Made by a program: the position numbers and the translations under genes | Notes under the pieces: generated by a model | The model's database searches: none | What the model saw: only the letters and a program-made list of their open reading frames with translations | What the model was told of the DNA's origin: nothing | From: Myxococcales bacterium UBA1660 | Lineage (GTDB): Bacteria > Myxococcota_A > Polyangia > Polyangiales > Houyiibacteriaceae | NCBI GenBank assembly: GCA_002320815.1 | Contig: DCLA01000068.1 | Location: forward strand, 1-64,000 | Length of the DNA stretch: 64,000 bases | Direction of reading: 5' to 3' | Shown: positions 41,951 through 52,459 of the stretch, piece after piece | How the letters are laid out: every line of letters begins with the position of its first letter | How positions within the stretch are numbered: position 1 is the stretch's first letter

Positions 41951-43350
41951 TCGTCGCGGAGCCCCAACTCCTTCATCTTGGTCTGTAGGCTCTTGCGCGA
42001 GATCTTCAACAGGCGCGCGGCGTGGGTCACGTTGCCCTCGGTCTGATCCAGGGCCCGCTGGATGAGCTCGCGCTCCAGCTTGGCGGTGGCCACCTTCACC
42101 ACGTCCTTGAGGCCCGCGCTGGGATCCGCGCCGCTCTCCTCGAGCATCGCCGCGCCGCTGATGCGCGCGCCCTCGTCGGGCTCCCGGAGCTCGGCGGGCA
42201 GGTGCTCGACGCCGACCACCGCGCCATCGCAGAAGAGCACCGAGCGCTCCACCACGTTCTCCAGCTCGCGGATGTTGCCGCGCCACTGGTGCGCCTGGAG
42301 GCGCTCCTGGGCCGCCGGCGAGAAGCCCTCGATGCGGCGCTCGAGGCGACCGTTGAGCTTGCCCACGAAGTGCGCGACCAGGAGCGGGATGTCGCGCTTG
42401 CGCTCCCGCAGCGGAGGCAGATGCAGGTGCACCACGTTCAGGCGGTAGTAGAGGTCTTCCCGGAAGTCGCCCGCCTCGATGGCCTGGGCCAGGTCGCGGT
42501 TGGTGGCGGCCACCACGCGCACGTCGACGTGCTTGGTCTTCAAGCCGCCCACCCGCTCGAAGGACTGCTCCTGGAGCACCCGCAGGAGCTTCACCTGCAT
42601 GCTCGGCGGGATCTCGGCGATCTCGTCGAGGAAGAGGGTCCCCTTGTCGGCCAGCTCGAAGCGCCCGGGCTTGCTGGTGACCGCGCCGGTGAACGCGCCC
42701 TTCTCGTAGCCGAAGAGCTCGCTCTCGATGAGCTCGGTGGGGATGGCCGCGCAGTTCACCCGGATGAAGGGCTCGCCCTTGCGGCGCGAGCCCTCGTGCA
42801 GCGCTTCGGCGATGAGTTCCTTGCCGGTGCCGCTCTCGCCGGTGATCAGCACCGTGCTCGGCGTGTCCGCGACGCGCTCGATGACGGTGTAGACCTCGTG
42901 CATCTTGGGCGAGTCGCCGATGATCCGGTAGCGGCCCCGGTCCGAGGGCGGCACGGTGACCTCGCCCTGTCGGAGGGCTCGGGTGCGCGCCGCCTTGTCG
43001 ATGACGTGCTTCAGCTCGTCCCGATCGAAGGGCTTGGTCACGTAGTCGAACGCGCCGAGCTTCAGCGCCTCCACCGCGGTGTCCACGGTGCCGTGCGCGG
43101 TGATCATGATCAGGGGCACGTCGGGGTGCTCGGCGACCATCCGCTCGAGGAGCGCCATCCCATCCAGGCCGGGCATGCGCAGATCGCTGATCACCACGTC
43201 GATGTGGTGGTCGGCCAGGGTCCGCCAGGCCTCTTCGCCGTCCTCGGCCAGGTGGACCTCCCAGCCGTCGCGCTGGAGCTGGGCTCGCAGGACCCGGCGG
43301 AGGTTGGGCTCGTCGTCGGCGACGAGGATCTGGCCCTTGGGGCGGTCCAT
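41947..43350 (-). CDS. NtrC-family sigma-54-dependent response regulator
   Basis: 467 aa. Receiver domain (residues ~8-122; ADDEPN, ISDLRMPG, ITAHG, TKPFD), AAA+ domain (~145-370) with Walker A GESGTGKE, the sigma-54 contact loop GAFTGA and Walker B GTLFLDEI, and a Fis-type helix-turn-helix at the end (NVTHAARLLKISRKSLQTKM). It activates sigma-54 promoters on phosphorylation. Encoded 2 nt after the FG-GAP lipoprotein and overlapping the OmpR-type regulator. Confidence 0.96.
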
Positions 43351-43352
43351 GG

Positions 43353-44726
43353 TCAGTCGAGGCAGCGGGTGCGGCCCTCGGCCGCGTCGTCGCCGGCGAC
43401 CCCGGTGCACCAGAACACGAAGAGGCGGCTCTCGCCGGGGACCCCGACCACGATCTCGTCCCGGCGGGCGCCGGTGAGCTGGGAGGGCACCGCGGCCAGG
43501 GCCTCGCCGAGGTAGGCGTCGGTGCTGGGCTCGGCGACGCCGAGACCCCGCGCGCCCGCCGCGTCCAGCCCGCCCGCGGTGCCGGGGATGGTGTAGAGGG
43601 CGCCGGCGCCGACCTTGCCGTCGACGGTGCTGCCGGGCGCGCCGACGACCAGGTCCCGCTGGCCGTCGCCGTTCACGTCGGCGGTCGCGACCGCCGCGCC
43701 GAAGCCGCCGCAGGTCTCCACCGAGGGGGCCGCCAGCGCGGCGCAATCGATGGCGGTCGTGGCCGGGTCGTCGGGAGTGCCGGCGTCGGTGCAGCCGGCC
43801 GCGCCGGCGAGGCTGGTCCCGTCGAGCACGCGCACCTGGTTGGCGCCGGGCGCGCCGACGACGATCTCGGGGAGCCCGTCGCCGTTCAGGTCGCCGGCAG
43901 CGAGCGCGCCGCCCTGGCCCACGTCGGCGCCGGGGCCGCGCACCGGCAGCCCGTCGAGGCAGGCCAGCGTCTCCACCTCGAAGTCCGCCGGGTCCGCGGA
44001 GAGCCGAAAGGCGATCACCCGCTCCATGCCCGGCGCGGCCGCCACGACCAACACGTCGCCGCCGAGCGGCGCGGTCGCCAGCGCGGTCCCCAGGCGCGCG
44101 CCGGCGGCCAGCCCGGTCATCGCGTCGAGGACCAGGGGATGCGGGACCGGATCGTCCTGGAGGACGACCGAGATCTCGCCGAGCTCCGTGGGGGTCTCGG
44201 CCTGGGGCGCGCCGACGACGAAGGCCCCCGCGGGGTTGGCGTCGATGGCCGCGAGGGCCGAGCCGAACCCCTCGGTCTCGGGGACGATGAGGCGATTCAG
44301 GATCGTCGAGCTGCTCTCGCACTGGATGCGCAGGGTCCGCTGGGCGGGGGACCCGATGACCAGGCAGTCGGTGCCGCCGACCCAGGAGGGGATCCCCACC
44401 AGCGCAGCGCCTGAGGAGTCGTCGCAGTCGTCGGGGTCGTCGCAGCCGTCGAAGAGCGGCTCGCTCACGTCCCGCTCGTCGCCGCGCCAGAGCCCGAAGA
44501 TCTCGTGGCCGGCGCCGGGCGCCGAGGTGACCGCGTAGCGCGAGCGTGGCTCCCCGGAGACGTCGCTGAACCACCCGGTGACCACGCGGCCGAAGCCGCT
44601 ACCGCTGCCGAAGCCTTCGGGACGGTCGATGACCTCGATGGAGGCGGCGTCGCCGATGTCGGCGACGTCGCCGTAGACGCAGGAGGCGAGGACGGTCAGG
44701 GAGGCGAGGGCGGTGAGACGGAGCAT
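43353..44726 (-). CDS. FG-GAP (integrin-like) repeat lipoprotein
   Basis: 457 aa. The lipobox LASC puts the mature Cys at residue 16. The body is a beta-propeller of FG-GAP repeats with calcium-binding-like signatures such as DLNGDGLPEIVVGAPGANQV and DVNGDGQRDLVVGAPGS. Such proteins sit on the outer surface and bind ligands or other proteins. The ATG shares its last base region with the stop of the PEGA gene (one-base overlap). Its position just before two response regulators suggests a sensory or surface-remodelling operon. Confidence 0.88.
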   Translation of the reverse strand: MLRLTALASLTVLASCVYGDVADIGDAASIEVIDRPEGFGSGSGFGRVVTGWFSDVSGEPRSRYAVTSAPGAGHEIFGLWRGDERDVSEPLFDGCDDPDDCDDSSGAALVGIPSWVGGTDCLVIGSPAQRTLRIQCESSSTILNRLIVPETEGFGSALAAIDANPAGAFVVGAPQAETPTELGEISVVLQDDPVPHPLVLDAMTGLAAGARLGTALATAPLGGDVLVVAAAPGMERVIAFRLSADPADFEVETLACLDGLPVRGPGADVGQGGALAAGDLNGDGLPEIVVGAPGANQVRVLDGTSLAGAAGCTDAGTPDDPATTAIDCAALAAPSVETCGGFGAAVATADVNGDGQRDLVVGAPGSTVDGKVGAGALYTIPGTAGGLDAAGARGLGVAEPSTDAYLGEALAAVPSQLTGARRDEIVVGVPGESRLFVFWCTGVAGDDAAEGRTRCLD

Positions 44727-46294
44727 CAGAAGGTCCCCCGGAGCGAGGCGCCGGCGCGCTGACCGTCGATGACGGGCGCGAAGGTCCAGTCGCGGGGCTC
44801 GAAGACGCGGCCCTCGGTGTCGGGCAGCGGGTCGCGGACGAAGAGGTAGAAGGAGATGATGCCGAAGAGGCCCCCGAGGCCCCAGCCGGCGTAGGCGCTG
44901 GCTGCGAAGACCTTGCCGCGCATGATGCGCGAGTCGTCGTCGGCCAGGCGACCCGCCACCTGGTCGGCGCGGAGGTCGTCGGCGACGCCCTCTGCGGCGA
45001 AGTAGAGGGCCGTGCCGCCGCCGGCCGCGGCGAGCCCGAGGATCAGGCTGACCCAGGCGCCGGAGCGGGGCACCGACGGATTGAACTCGACCCGGATGGG
45101 CGTCACCTGGCCGCGCTCCACGCGGACCCGCTCCTCCCAGTCCTTCATGCCGTCGGCCTCGATCGTGATCTCCGGATCCCCGGGGGGCACCTCGCCCTCG
45201 TAGGGGACCTGGCCGACCTCCTCGCCGTTCACGCTGACCGTCGCGCCGGCCACGTTGGCGGTGATGCGGACCCGCCCGGAGGAGACCCGCTCGAGGGCGA
45301 TCTCCTGGACGTCGTCGGAGCCGATCTCCACCTCGACCTCGCGCTCCACGGTGTCGAAGCCCGGGCGCTCGACCCAGATGCGGTGGGCGCCGGTGGGGAG
45401 CGGGGCCTGGAAGGGGGTCTGCCCCACGGCGCCGGCCTCACGATCGTCGATGAAGACGTTGGCGCCCGGCGGATCCGAGTGGACCCGCAGGAAGCCGAGG
45501 AAGGCCCCCTGGCTCATCTCCAGGATGGCCACGTAGACCTTGCCCGGACGGATCTGCATGGTCCGGGAGACCGTGCGGTAGTCGGCGTGCTCGACGGAGA
45601 CCTCGTACTCGCCTTCGTCGAGGGTCTCGGCGAAGGGTGAGGGACCTCGGGCGACCACCTCGCCGTCGCGGCGGACCGTGATGCGCGCGTCATTGGGCCG
45701 GGTCTCCACCGAGAGGAGGGACTTCATGACCGGCGCCGGGACGTCCGCGGGCGGAGCGACGGTGGCCTCGGTCGCCTCGCCGGCCTCTCCCGTCTCGCCG
45801 CCCGTCTCCCCGGTCGCGGTTTCCCCGGTGACGGCGTTCTCCCCGGCGACGGCGTTCTCACCGGTCTCGGTTCCCGCAGTCTCCCCGGTCCCGGGGGTCT
45901 CGTCGGGGGGGCCGGCTTGCTCGGCGACCGCGGCCTGGATGGCGGCCCGGAGCCGCTCCACCCGCTGCCGGACTTCCCCCGCATCGTTGGCCTCGGGCTC
46001 CTCTTCCAGGAACCGCTGGTACAGCCGGATGGCGCGCTGGAGTTGCCCGTGGCGCTCGAAGGCCAATCCAGCGTTGTAGAGGAAGGCCCCGAAGGGCTTC
46101 TCGTCGTAGGCGGCCATGAACGAGGTGGCCGCGCCCAGGTAGTCGCCGCTCAGGAACTGCTCCTGGCCGCGCTCCATGGCCAGCCGGGCGCGCTGGAGCG
46201 ACTGGTCTTCCTGGGCGCTGGAGGGCGCCGGGGTGGCCAGGTGGACGAAGGCGATGACGAGCAGCGCGCGAGCGAGCAGGCGGGGAAAGGGCAT
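44726..46294 (-). CDS. TPR and PEGA-domain exported protein
   Basis: 522 aa. The signal peptide ends near PAPSSAQ (residue ~28). TPR helices follow (residues ~30-110; YLGAATSFMAAYDEKPFGAF), then a Gly/Glu/Thr tandem repeat (GENAV, GETGE units, residues ~125-175). Three PEGA beta domains span ~190-420 (for example LRVHSDPPGANVFIDDREAG). Two hydrophobic helices lie near the C-terminus. PEGA proteins are surface or periplasmic scaffolds. First gene of the five-gene minus-strand operon. Confidence 0.86.
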   Translation of the reverse strand: MPFPRLLARALLVIAFVHLATPAPSSAQEDQSLQRARLAMERGQEQFLSGDYLGAATSFMAAYDEKPFGAFLYNAGLAFERHGQLQRAIRLYQRFLEEEPEANDAGEVRQRVERLRAAIQAAVAEQAGPPDETPGTGETAGTETGENAVAGENAVTGETATGETGGETGEAGEATEATVAPPADVPAPVMKSLLSVETRPNDARITVRRDGEVVARGPSPFAETLDEGEYEVSVEHADYRTVSRTMQIRPGKVYVAILEMSQGAFLGFLRVHSDPPGANVFIDDREAGAVGQTPFQAPLPTGAHRIWVERPGFDTVEREVEVEIGSDDVQEIALERVSSGRVRITANVAGATVSVNGEEVGQVPYEGEVPPGDPEITIEADGMKDWEERVRVERGQVTPIRVEFNPSVPRSGAWVSLILGLAAAGGGTALYFAAEGVADDLRADQVAGRLADDDSRIMRGKVFAASAYAGWGLGGLFGIISFYLFVRDPLPDTEGRVFEPRDWTFAPVIDGQRAGASLRGTF

Positions 46295-46344
46295 GACGGG
46301 TCGCGCCGGTGGGCGCGGCCCCAGCATGCTATGCCGAGCACACC

Positions 46345-47001
46345 GTGGACAAGGACGGTGCGACCCAGTCACCCGTATGGGTGGTCGACTTCGACGGCAC
46401 GTTGGCCCTGCACGACGTGGGCGACGAGCTCTGCGACTCCTTCGCCGACCCCGCGTGGCGCGACGTGGGGGCCGCTTGGCGTCGGGGTGAGTTGACCCTG
46501 CCGGAGGCCCAGCGGCGCATGTGGGCCTCGGTGCGCGTGGACCGCGAGACCATGGTCCGCCGGGCTCGGGAGGTCGGCGCCCTCCGGCCCGGCGCCGAGA
46601 GCCTCTTCGCCGCCGCTCGCCGCGGGGAGGTCCGGCTGGTGTTGGCCTCCGGGGGCTTCGACCTCTACGTGGAGGCGATCCTCGGAGATCGCCTGGAGCT
46701 CTTCGAGGCGGTCTACGTGAACCACCTCGAGCCGGGCCCCGCGGGACCGGCGCTCTCCTTCCCGCACACCGAGGTCGCCGCGGGGCCCTACGCGGTCTGC
46801 AAGGCGGCGGTGGTCCGGCGCCACGGGGCCGAGGCCTTCTTCGGTGACGGCTCCTCGGACCGCTCGGTGGCCGGCCAGGTCCCGCGGCTGCACGTGGTGC
46901 GCGGTAGCCTGCTGGAGCGGGTCTGTAACGAGCAGGGCCACCCCTGCATACCCTTCGAGAGCTTCGACGAGGTCCTTCCCGCCGGAGCGGATACACGATG
47001 A
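46345..47001 (+). CDS. HAD-family phosphatase (MtnX/phosphoserine phosphatase-like)
   Basis: 218 aa from the GTG at 46345. HAD motif I is VVDFDGTLALHD, motif II is VLASGGFDLYVE, and the motif IV region is FFGDGSSDRSV. Size and motifs fit the HAD-IB group that includes MtnX of methionine salvage and SerB-like enzymes; the substrate is not clear. A -10-like TATGCC lies 9 nt upstream. An earlier GTG at 46309 is possible. It overlaps the thioredoxin-like gene by 4 nt (ATGA). Confidence 0.82.
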   Translation: MDKDGATQSPVWVVDFDGTLALHDVGDELCDSFADPAWRDVGAAWRRGELTLPEAQRRMWASVRVDRETMVRRAREVGALRPGAESLFAAARRGEVRLVLASGGFDLYVEAILGDRLELFEAVYVNHLEPGPAGPALSFPHTEVAAGPYAVCKAAVVRRHGAEAFFGDGSSDRSVAGQVPRLHVVRGSLLERVCNEQGHPCIPFESFDEVLPAGADTR

Positions 47002-47552
47002 GCGACGCGACGGCGAACGAGACGAAGGCCCCACGCAAGGCCGGCCTGGCGACGGTGGTCCGAGCGCTGGCGCCGTGGGTCTTGGTGGTCCTGGGCGGGC
47101 TCTGGATGCTCGCCGGGCGCAGCGGCGGCCGCGACGCCATGCCCGCCGGGGAGCCGGTGCCCGCCCTGGACCTGGTGCTCAGCGATGGCAGCGCGTTCTC
47201 CCTCGAAGAAGAACGCGGCAAGCCCGTGCTCTTGACCTTCTGGGCGAGCTGGTGCCCCGCGTGCCGCGCCGAGGCACCCGCCATCCAGGCGGCCCACGAG
47301 ACGCTGCAGCGTTCCGGGAGCCGCGCCGTGGGCCTCGCCGTGGACGCGCGCTCGATCCCCGCCGCCCGCGGGCTGGGGATGGAGTTCGCCCAGGGGCTCG
47401 TCTCCCAGGACGACCTGGCCCGCTTCGGCGTCGAGCTCCTGCCGACGACGATCCTGGTCGACGCGGAAGGGCGCGTCGCCGCCAGCTTCGTCGGCGAGGT
47501 CCGACCCGAGCAGTTGGACGAGGTGATCGCGCCGCTCCTGGCCGCCCGTTGA
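46998..47552 (+). CDS. TlpA/ResA-like membrane-anchored thioredoxin
   Basis: 184 aa. One N-terminal membrane helix (VVRALAPWVLVVLGGLWMLA) anchors a periplasmic thioredoxin fold. The active site is WASWCPACRAEAP (CPAC) and the cis-Pro is in LLPTTILVD. Such proteins reduce cytochrome c apoproteins or other periplasmic disulfides. Coupled to the HAD phosphatase gene. Confidence 0.92.
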   Translation: MSDATANETKAPRKAGLATVVRALAPWVLVVLGGLWMLAGRSGGRDAMPAGEPVPALDLVLSDGSAFSLEEERGKPVLLTFWASWCPACRAEAPAIQAAHETLQRSGSRAVGLAVDARSIPAARGLGMEFAQGLVSQDDLARFGVELLPTTILVDAEGRVAASFVGEVRPEQLDEVIAPLLAAR

Positions 47553-47572
47553 TGCTTTTGGCGGCATCGACT

Positions 47573-47587
47573 GATGTCATTGACATC
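47573..47587. promoter_or_regulatory. 15-bp perfect palindrome with TTGACA
   Basis: GATGTCA-T-TGACATC lies in a 115-bp gap that is unusually AT-rich for this genome. The right half contains the perfect -35 hexamer TTGACA (47580-47585). The nearest -10-like sequence, TAATCC (47609-47614), is 23 nt away, too far for a normal promoter. It could be an operator of the coiled-coil gene at 47668. Confidence 0.4.
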
Positions 47588-47667
47588 GTAGGCCGCTCGC
47601 GTCTCCCGTAATCCCAAGGCTTTTCGGTTGGCCCGATGTTCGCAATGTCCCCCGCCAGGAGGACGCG

Positions 47668-48348
47668 ATGACCCAGCCCACCGACAACAGCGTGCAGTTC
47701 GCCCTGGCCGAGCTCGAAGCCCTGGAGAGCGCCCGGCAAGAAGCCGAGGCCCGAGAGGCCCGGGCGCGCCTGGAGGCGACCCGGGCGGCGGAGCGAGCGG
47801 ACGCCGAGGCCCGGGCCGCCCGGCAGCGGGAAGAGGCGGAGCGCCGAGCGCGGGACGTGGCGCGGGCTCGTGAAGAGGCGCGGCTGAACGTCGACGCGCA
47901 GGTGGAGGCGCGGACCGCGGCCAGCCAACGGACCATCGAGTCCATGAAGGCCGAGCTGGAGCGCATCCAGGCCGAGCGCGAGCTCATCCATCAGCGGATG
48001 ATCGCCGCGCCGGAGCCGCCCCCGCGAACGGGGCGCCACTGGCCGGTCGTCGCGGGGCTCCTGGGCGCGACCTCGTCGGTGCTCGGCGTGCTGCTCTTCG
48101 TCCAGGTCACCGCGCCCCCGCCGGCTCCGGAGATCATCGTGCGCGAGGTGGAGGTTCCCGTCGCCGCGTCGGTGGCGACCCCGGAGGTCGAAGCGCCGGC
48201 TGCCCCCGAGCCCGCGGTCGAGGCCCCGGTCGCCGAGGTCCCTCGGCCCGCGGCGCGACCTCGACCCCGGCCCCGGCCGCGCCCCCGGGACGTGCTCCAG
48301 CACGTGGAGGACTGCGGCGACGACCCGCTCTGCGGATTGGACGGATGA
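47668..48348 (+). CDS. coiled-coil, single-pass membrane protein with Pro/Arg-rich tail
   Basis: 226 aa. Residues ~10-110 are a charged Ala/Glu/Arg coiled coil, followed by a membrane helix (WPVVAGLLGATSSVLGVLLFV, about 125-145). A Pro/Ala/Val periplasmic stalk, a PRPRPRPRPRP run and a short end with two Cys (DCGDDPLCG) follow. AGGAGG is placed well before the ATG. Function unknown; layout suggests an envelope-spanning structural protein. Confidence 0.78.
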   Translation: MTQPTDNSVQFALAELEALESARQEAEAREARARLEATRAAERADAEARAARQREEAERRARDVARAREEARLNVDAQVEARTAASQRTIESMKAELERIQAERELIHQRMIAAPEPPPRTGRHWPVVAGLLGATSSVLGVLLFVQVTAPPPAPEIIVREVEVPVAASVATPEVEAPAAPEPAVEAPVAEVPRPAARPRPRPRPRPRDVLQHVEDCGDDPLCGLDG

Positions 48349-48362
48349 GGCGCGGCCCGCGA

Positions 48363-48454
48363 CGGCGGGCTCGTGTTTCGAGGGAGCGGAAGGTCGCCGA
48401 GAATGGTCTGGGCGACCCCCGCGCTGGCAAGCTCCTCGAGGCACGAGCCCGCCG
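48363..48454. terminator. nested hairpins between convergent genes
   Basis: CGGCGGGCTCGTG (48363-48375) and CACGAGCCCGCCG (48442-48454) form a perfect 13-bp stem. Inside, GGTCGCC (48392-48398) and GGCGACC (48411-48417) form a second. It fills most of the 124-bp gap between the convergent stops and is the likely bidirectional terminator. Confidence 0.55.
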
Positions 48455-48472
48455 CCGCGGCCCGGCCGGGGC

Positions 48473-49102
48473 TCAGGGGTCGACGAGGGCGGCGGCTTCG
48501 CGCAGCGGGATCCCCCGGAGCGCGGCCTCGACGAAGTGGAGCCGGTCCTGGCCCCAGAAGAGCTCGCCGCCGACCACGAAGGTCGGCGCGCCGAAGACGC
48601 CCCGCGCGACGGCCTCGTCGGTGCGCTCGCGGAGCTCGGCCTTGATGGCCTCGTCGCTGGCTCGGGCGACGCAGCCCTCGCCATCGAGACCGGCGCCTTC
48701 GAGGGCGCGGGCGATCACCGCGGGGTCTTCGATGTCCTCGCCCCGGCCCCAGTAGGCGGCGTAGAGCGCGCGCGTCGCCGCGGCGAACGCGGGCTCGCCG
48801 GCCGCCAGGAGCGACCGCAACGCGAGCACCGTGCGCCGAGGATGCGCAGGGTGGGCGACCAGCGGCATCCCGAAGTGCTCCGCCCAGCGGACCATGTCCC
48901 GCTGGTTGTGGTTGGCCTTGGCGGCGGGCATCGCCCGGTTGGGGTCGTCGGCCGCGCCGATGGCGCGGAAGACTCCCCCGAGAAGGAAGGGCTTCCACAC
49001 GACCGAGGCGCCGGTCCGCTGGGCCAGCGCCTCGATCTGGGAGGTCCCCAGGTACGCGTAGGGGCAGACGATGTCGTAGAAGACCTCGACGCGTCCGCCC
49101 AT
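48473..49102 (-). CDS. 2-hydroxychromene-2-carboxylate isomerase-like (DsbA/GST-kappa family)
   Basis: 209 aa. The fold is DsbA/GST-kappa: VEVFYDIVCPYAYLG at the start, a helical insert, and GVFGAPTFVVGGELFWGQDR with the conserved cis-Pro near the end. Family members use glutathione to isomerise chromene carboxylates in aromatic degradation. It starts 4 nt after boxB stops, so it is in the box operon, which supports a role in aromatic catabolism. Confidence 0.88.
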   Translation of the reverse strand: MGGRVEVFYDIVCPYAYLGTSQIEALAQRTGASVVWKPFLLGGVFRAIGAADDPNRAMPAAKANHNQRDMVRWAEHFGMPLVAHPAHPRRTVLALRSLLAAGEPAFAAATRALYAAYWGRGEDIEDPAVIARALEGAGLDGEGCVARASDEAIKAELRERTDEAVARGVFGAPTFVVGGELFWGQDRLHFVEAALRGIPLREAAALVDP

Positions 49103-49106
49103 GGGA

Positions 49107-50528
<1,422 letters not shown>

Positions 50529-50667
50529 GAGCTGCTTTCCTGCCGCCGACACGCGAGAACGCGCCGCCCGGCTCTGGGGGGAATCTCGGGTCGCGTCCGT
50601 TCGGACGGCGCGCTCCCGAAGTCCCCATCAAAGTAGGGGGATGCGGCTCGGGCGGCAGTGTGGCGGC

Positions 50668-50693
50668 TCACGTGAAGCCGCTCACGTGAGCGG
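50668..50693. promoter_or_regulatory. twin TCACGTGA palindromes upstream of boxB
   Basis: TCACGTGA occurs at 50668-50675 and again at 50682-50689, centres 14 bp apart. The second is extended to the 16-bp palindrome CCGCTCACGTGAGCGG (50678-50693). A minus-strand -10-like TACTTT lies at 50630-50635, so the sites sit just upstream of where a -35 would be, as for an activator. The gap also holds the inverted repeat CGTCCG-TT-CGGACG (50594-50607). Confidence 0.55.
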
Positions 50694-50707
50694 GATCACG
50701 AGCAATT

Positions 50708-52363
50708 TCAGCAGCGGGTCCAGTCGAAGGTCGGGCGGTCGGGCTGGCCGTACTTGGTCAGCGCGCCGCTGGGACCGACGGCGTTGGGGCGCTGGAAGAT
50801 CCAGTTCTGCCACGCGCTGAGGCGCGCGAAGATCTTGCTCTCGACGGTCTCCGGCCCGGGGAAGCGCAGGCTGGCCTCCATGCCGGTGAGCGCGTCGGGG
50901 GAGAGGCTGGCGCGCTCCTCGATGGCGATGCGCACGTCGTCTTCCCAGTCGATGTCGTCGGCCGCGAGGGTGATGAGCCCCAGGTCGTCGGCGTCGGTGG
51001 TGACGATGGCGCCCTCGTGGCCGAGGACCTTCTCCAGGGTGGCCGCGTCGCCGTAGTAGCGGGTCTCGAGCCGGCTGAGGCCGTTGCTCATCGGGAGCAG
51101 ACCGCGGTTCAGCGCGCCGAGCTGGACGGCGACGTTCTCGTCGTCGTCCTCGAGCATGTAGGAGCGGTCGGCGGCCAGGGAGAGCTCGAAGAGGGAGCCG
51201 GCGAAGCAGGACCCCTCGTCCACGATGGCGAAGAAGCTGCGCGAGCTGAGATCCAGCCGGCGGAGCACGCGGGCCATGTGCAGGGTGATCTCCCGCGCCA
51301 GCCAGTGGTCCTGGTGGTTGGCGAGGGCGGCGTCGCTGGCGAGGACCTTGGCGGCGTCGCCGCGGGTCTCGACGAGCACCAGGCCGACGTCGAAGTGGTG
51401 CATCCGGAGGCGCAGGATGGCGTCGTCCAGCTCGCGGTAGGCGCGCAGCGACCACTGGTCGGCGCCGGCGGCCTGGATGGCCTCGGCCGTCTCGGGGATG
51501 TCGCCCTCGGGGGCCTTCACCACCAGCCGCGCCACCCGGGCGGCGCCGTCGAGATGGAGCTCCACGTGCCGGTAGGTGATCGCCTCGTCGGTGATCGTGG
51601 GCTCGAGCGGGTCCAGGGTGATGCCCGGGCCGCTCTTGGCCTCGCCCTGCTCGGCGAGGGCCTGGGCCTCCGAGGCGACCGCGTCCTCGAACTTGCTGCG
51701 CGGCGCGATGGCGTCGACCAGACCCCAGTCCACCGCGCGCTTGCCGCGCACACCTTCGCTGGTGGTGCAGAACACGTCGGCGAGGTCGCGACGGACCTTG
51801 CGCTTGTCCACGATGCGGGTGAGCCCGCCGGTCCCGGGGAGTACCGCGAGGAGCGGGACCTCGGGGAGGCTCACCGCGCTGGAGCCGTCGTCGACCAGGA
51901 GGATGCGGTCGCAGGCGAGGGCGAGCTCGTAGCCGCCGCCGGCGCAGGTCCCCTCGCAGGCGGCGAGGCTCTTGATGCCGCTCTTGGCCGAGGCGTCCTC
52001 GAGGTAGAGGCGGGTCTCGTTGGTGAACTTGCAGAAGTTCACCTTGAAGGCGTGGGCCGAGCTGGAGAGCATCGGGATGTTCGCGCCGGCGCAGAAGACC
52101 CGGTCGATGCCGCTCTGGAAAACGATGGCGCGGACCTCGGGGTGCTCGAAGCGGACGCGCTGGATGGCGTCGGCGAGCTCGATGTCCACGCCGAGGTCGT
52201 AGCTGTTCAGCTTGAGCTCGTAGTCGTCCCGGAGGCCGCCGTGGGGATCGACCTTCATGGTCAGCTTGGCGACGGGACCCTCGACGTCGAGCTGCCAGTG
52301 CTTGTAGCGGCTGGGGTGGGTCTCGAAGTCGGGGAGGACGGGGTTCGCGGAGCTGTCGGCCAT
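50708..52363 (-). CDS. boxC: 2,3-epoxybenzoyl-CoA dihydrolase BoxC
   Basis: 551 aa, two crotonase-like halves as in known BoxC. The N-terminal half has the CoA/oxyanion-hole segments VFCAGANIPML and EGTCAGGGYELALACDRILL; the C-terminal half has FFAIVDEGSCFAGSLFELSL. The enzyme opens the epoxide ring to the dialdehyde-CoA and formate. The ATG at 52363 has no Shine-Dalgarno sequence. It precedes boxB by 179 bp, a gap with its own operator-like sites. Confidence 0.94.
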   Translation of the reverse strand: MADSSANPVLPDFETHPSRYKHWQLDVEGPVAKLTMKVDPHGGLRDDYELKLNSYDLGVDIELADAIQRVRFEHPEVRAIVFQSGIDRVFCAGANIPMLSSSAHAFKVNFCKFTNETRLYLEDASAKSGIKSLAACEGTCAGGGYELALACDRILLVDDGSSAVSLPEVPLLAVLPGTGGLTRIVDKRKVRRDLADVFCTTSEGVRGKRAVDWGLVDAIAPRSKFEDAVASEAQALAEQGEAKSGPGITLDPLEPTITDEAITYRHVELHLDGAARVARLVVKAPEGDIPETAEAIQAAGADQWSLRAYRELDDAILRLRMHHFDVGLVLVETRGDAAKVLASDAALANHQDHWLAREITLHMARVLRRLDLSSRSFFAIVDEGSCFAGSLFELSLAADRSYMLEDDDENVAVQLGALNRGLLPMSNGLSRLETRYYGDAATLEKVLGHEGAIVTTDADDLGLITLAADDIDWEDDVRIAIEERASLSPDALTGMEASLRFPGPETVESKIFARLSAWQNWIFQRPNAVGPSGALTKYGQPDRPTFDWTRC

Positions 52364-52372
52364 GGGGTGGGC

Positions 52373-52378
52373 ATATAA
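52373..52378 (-). promoter_or_regulatory. -10-like TTATAT close to the boxC start
   Basis: On the minus strand TTATAT ends 9 nt before the boxC ATG, in an otherwise GC-rich region and without a Shine-Dalgarno sequence. The transcript would be leaderless or have a 2-3-nt leader. Confidence 0.4.
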
Positions 52379-52459
52379 CCCAGAAAGCGCGGCGCCCCGC
52401 GATCGCCGCCGCGCCCCAGTGTGAAAACGCAAGGGCCCGAGCCGTGGCAGACTCCGCCC

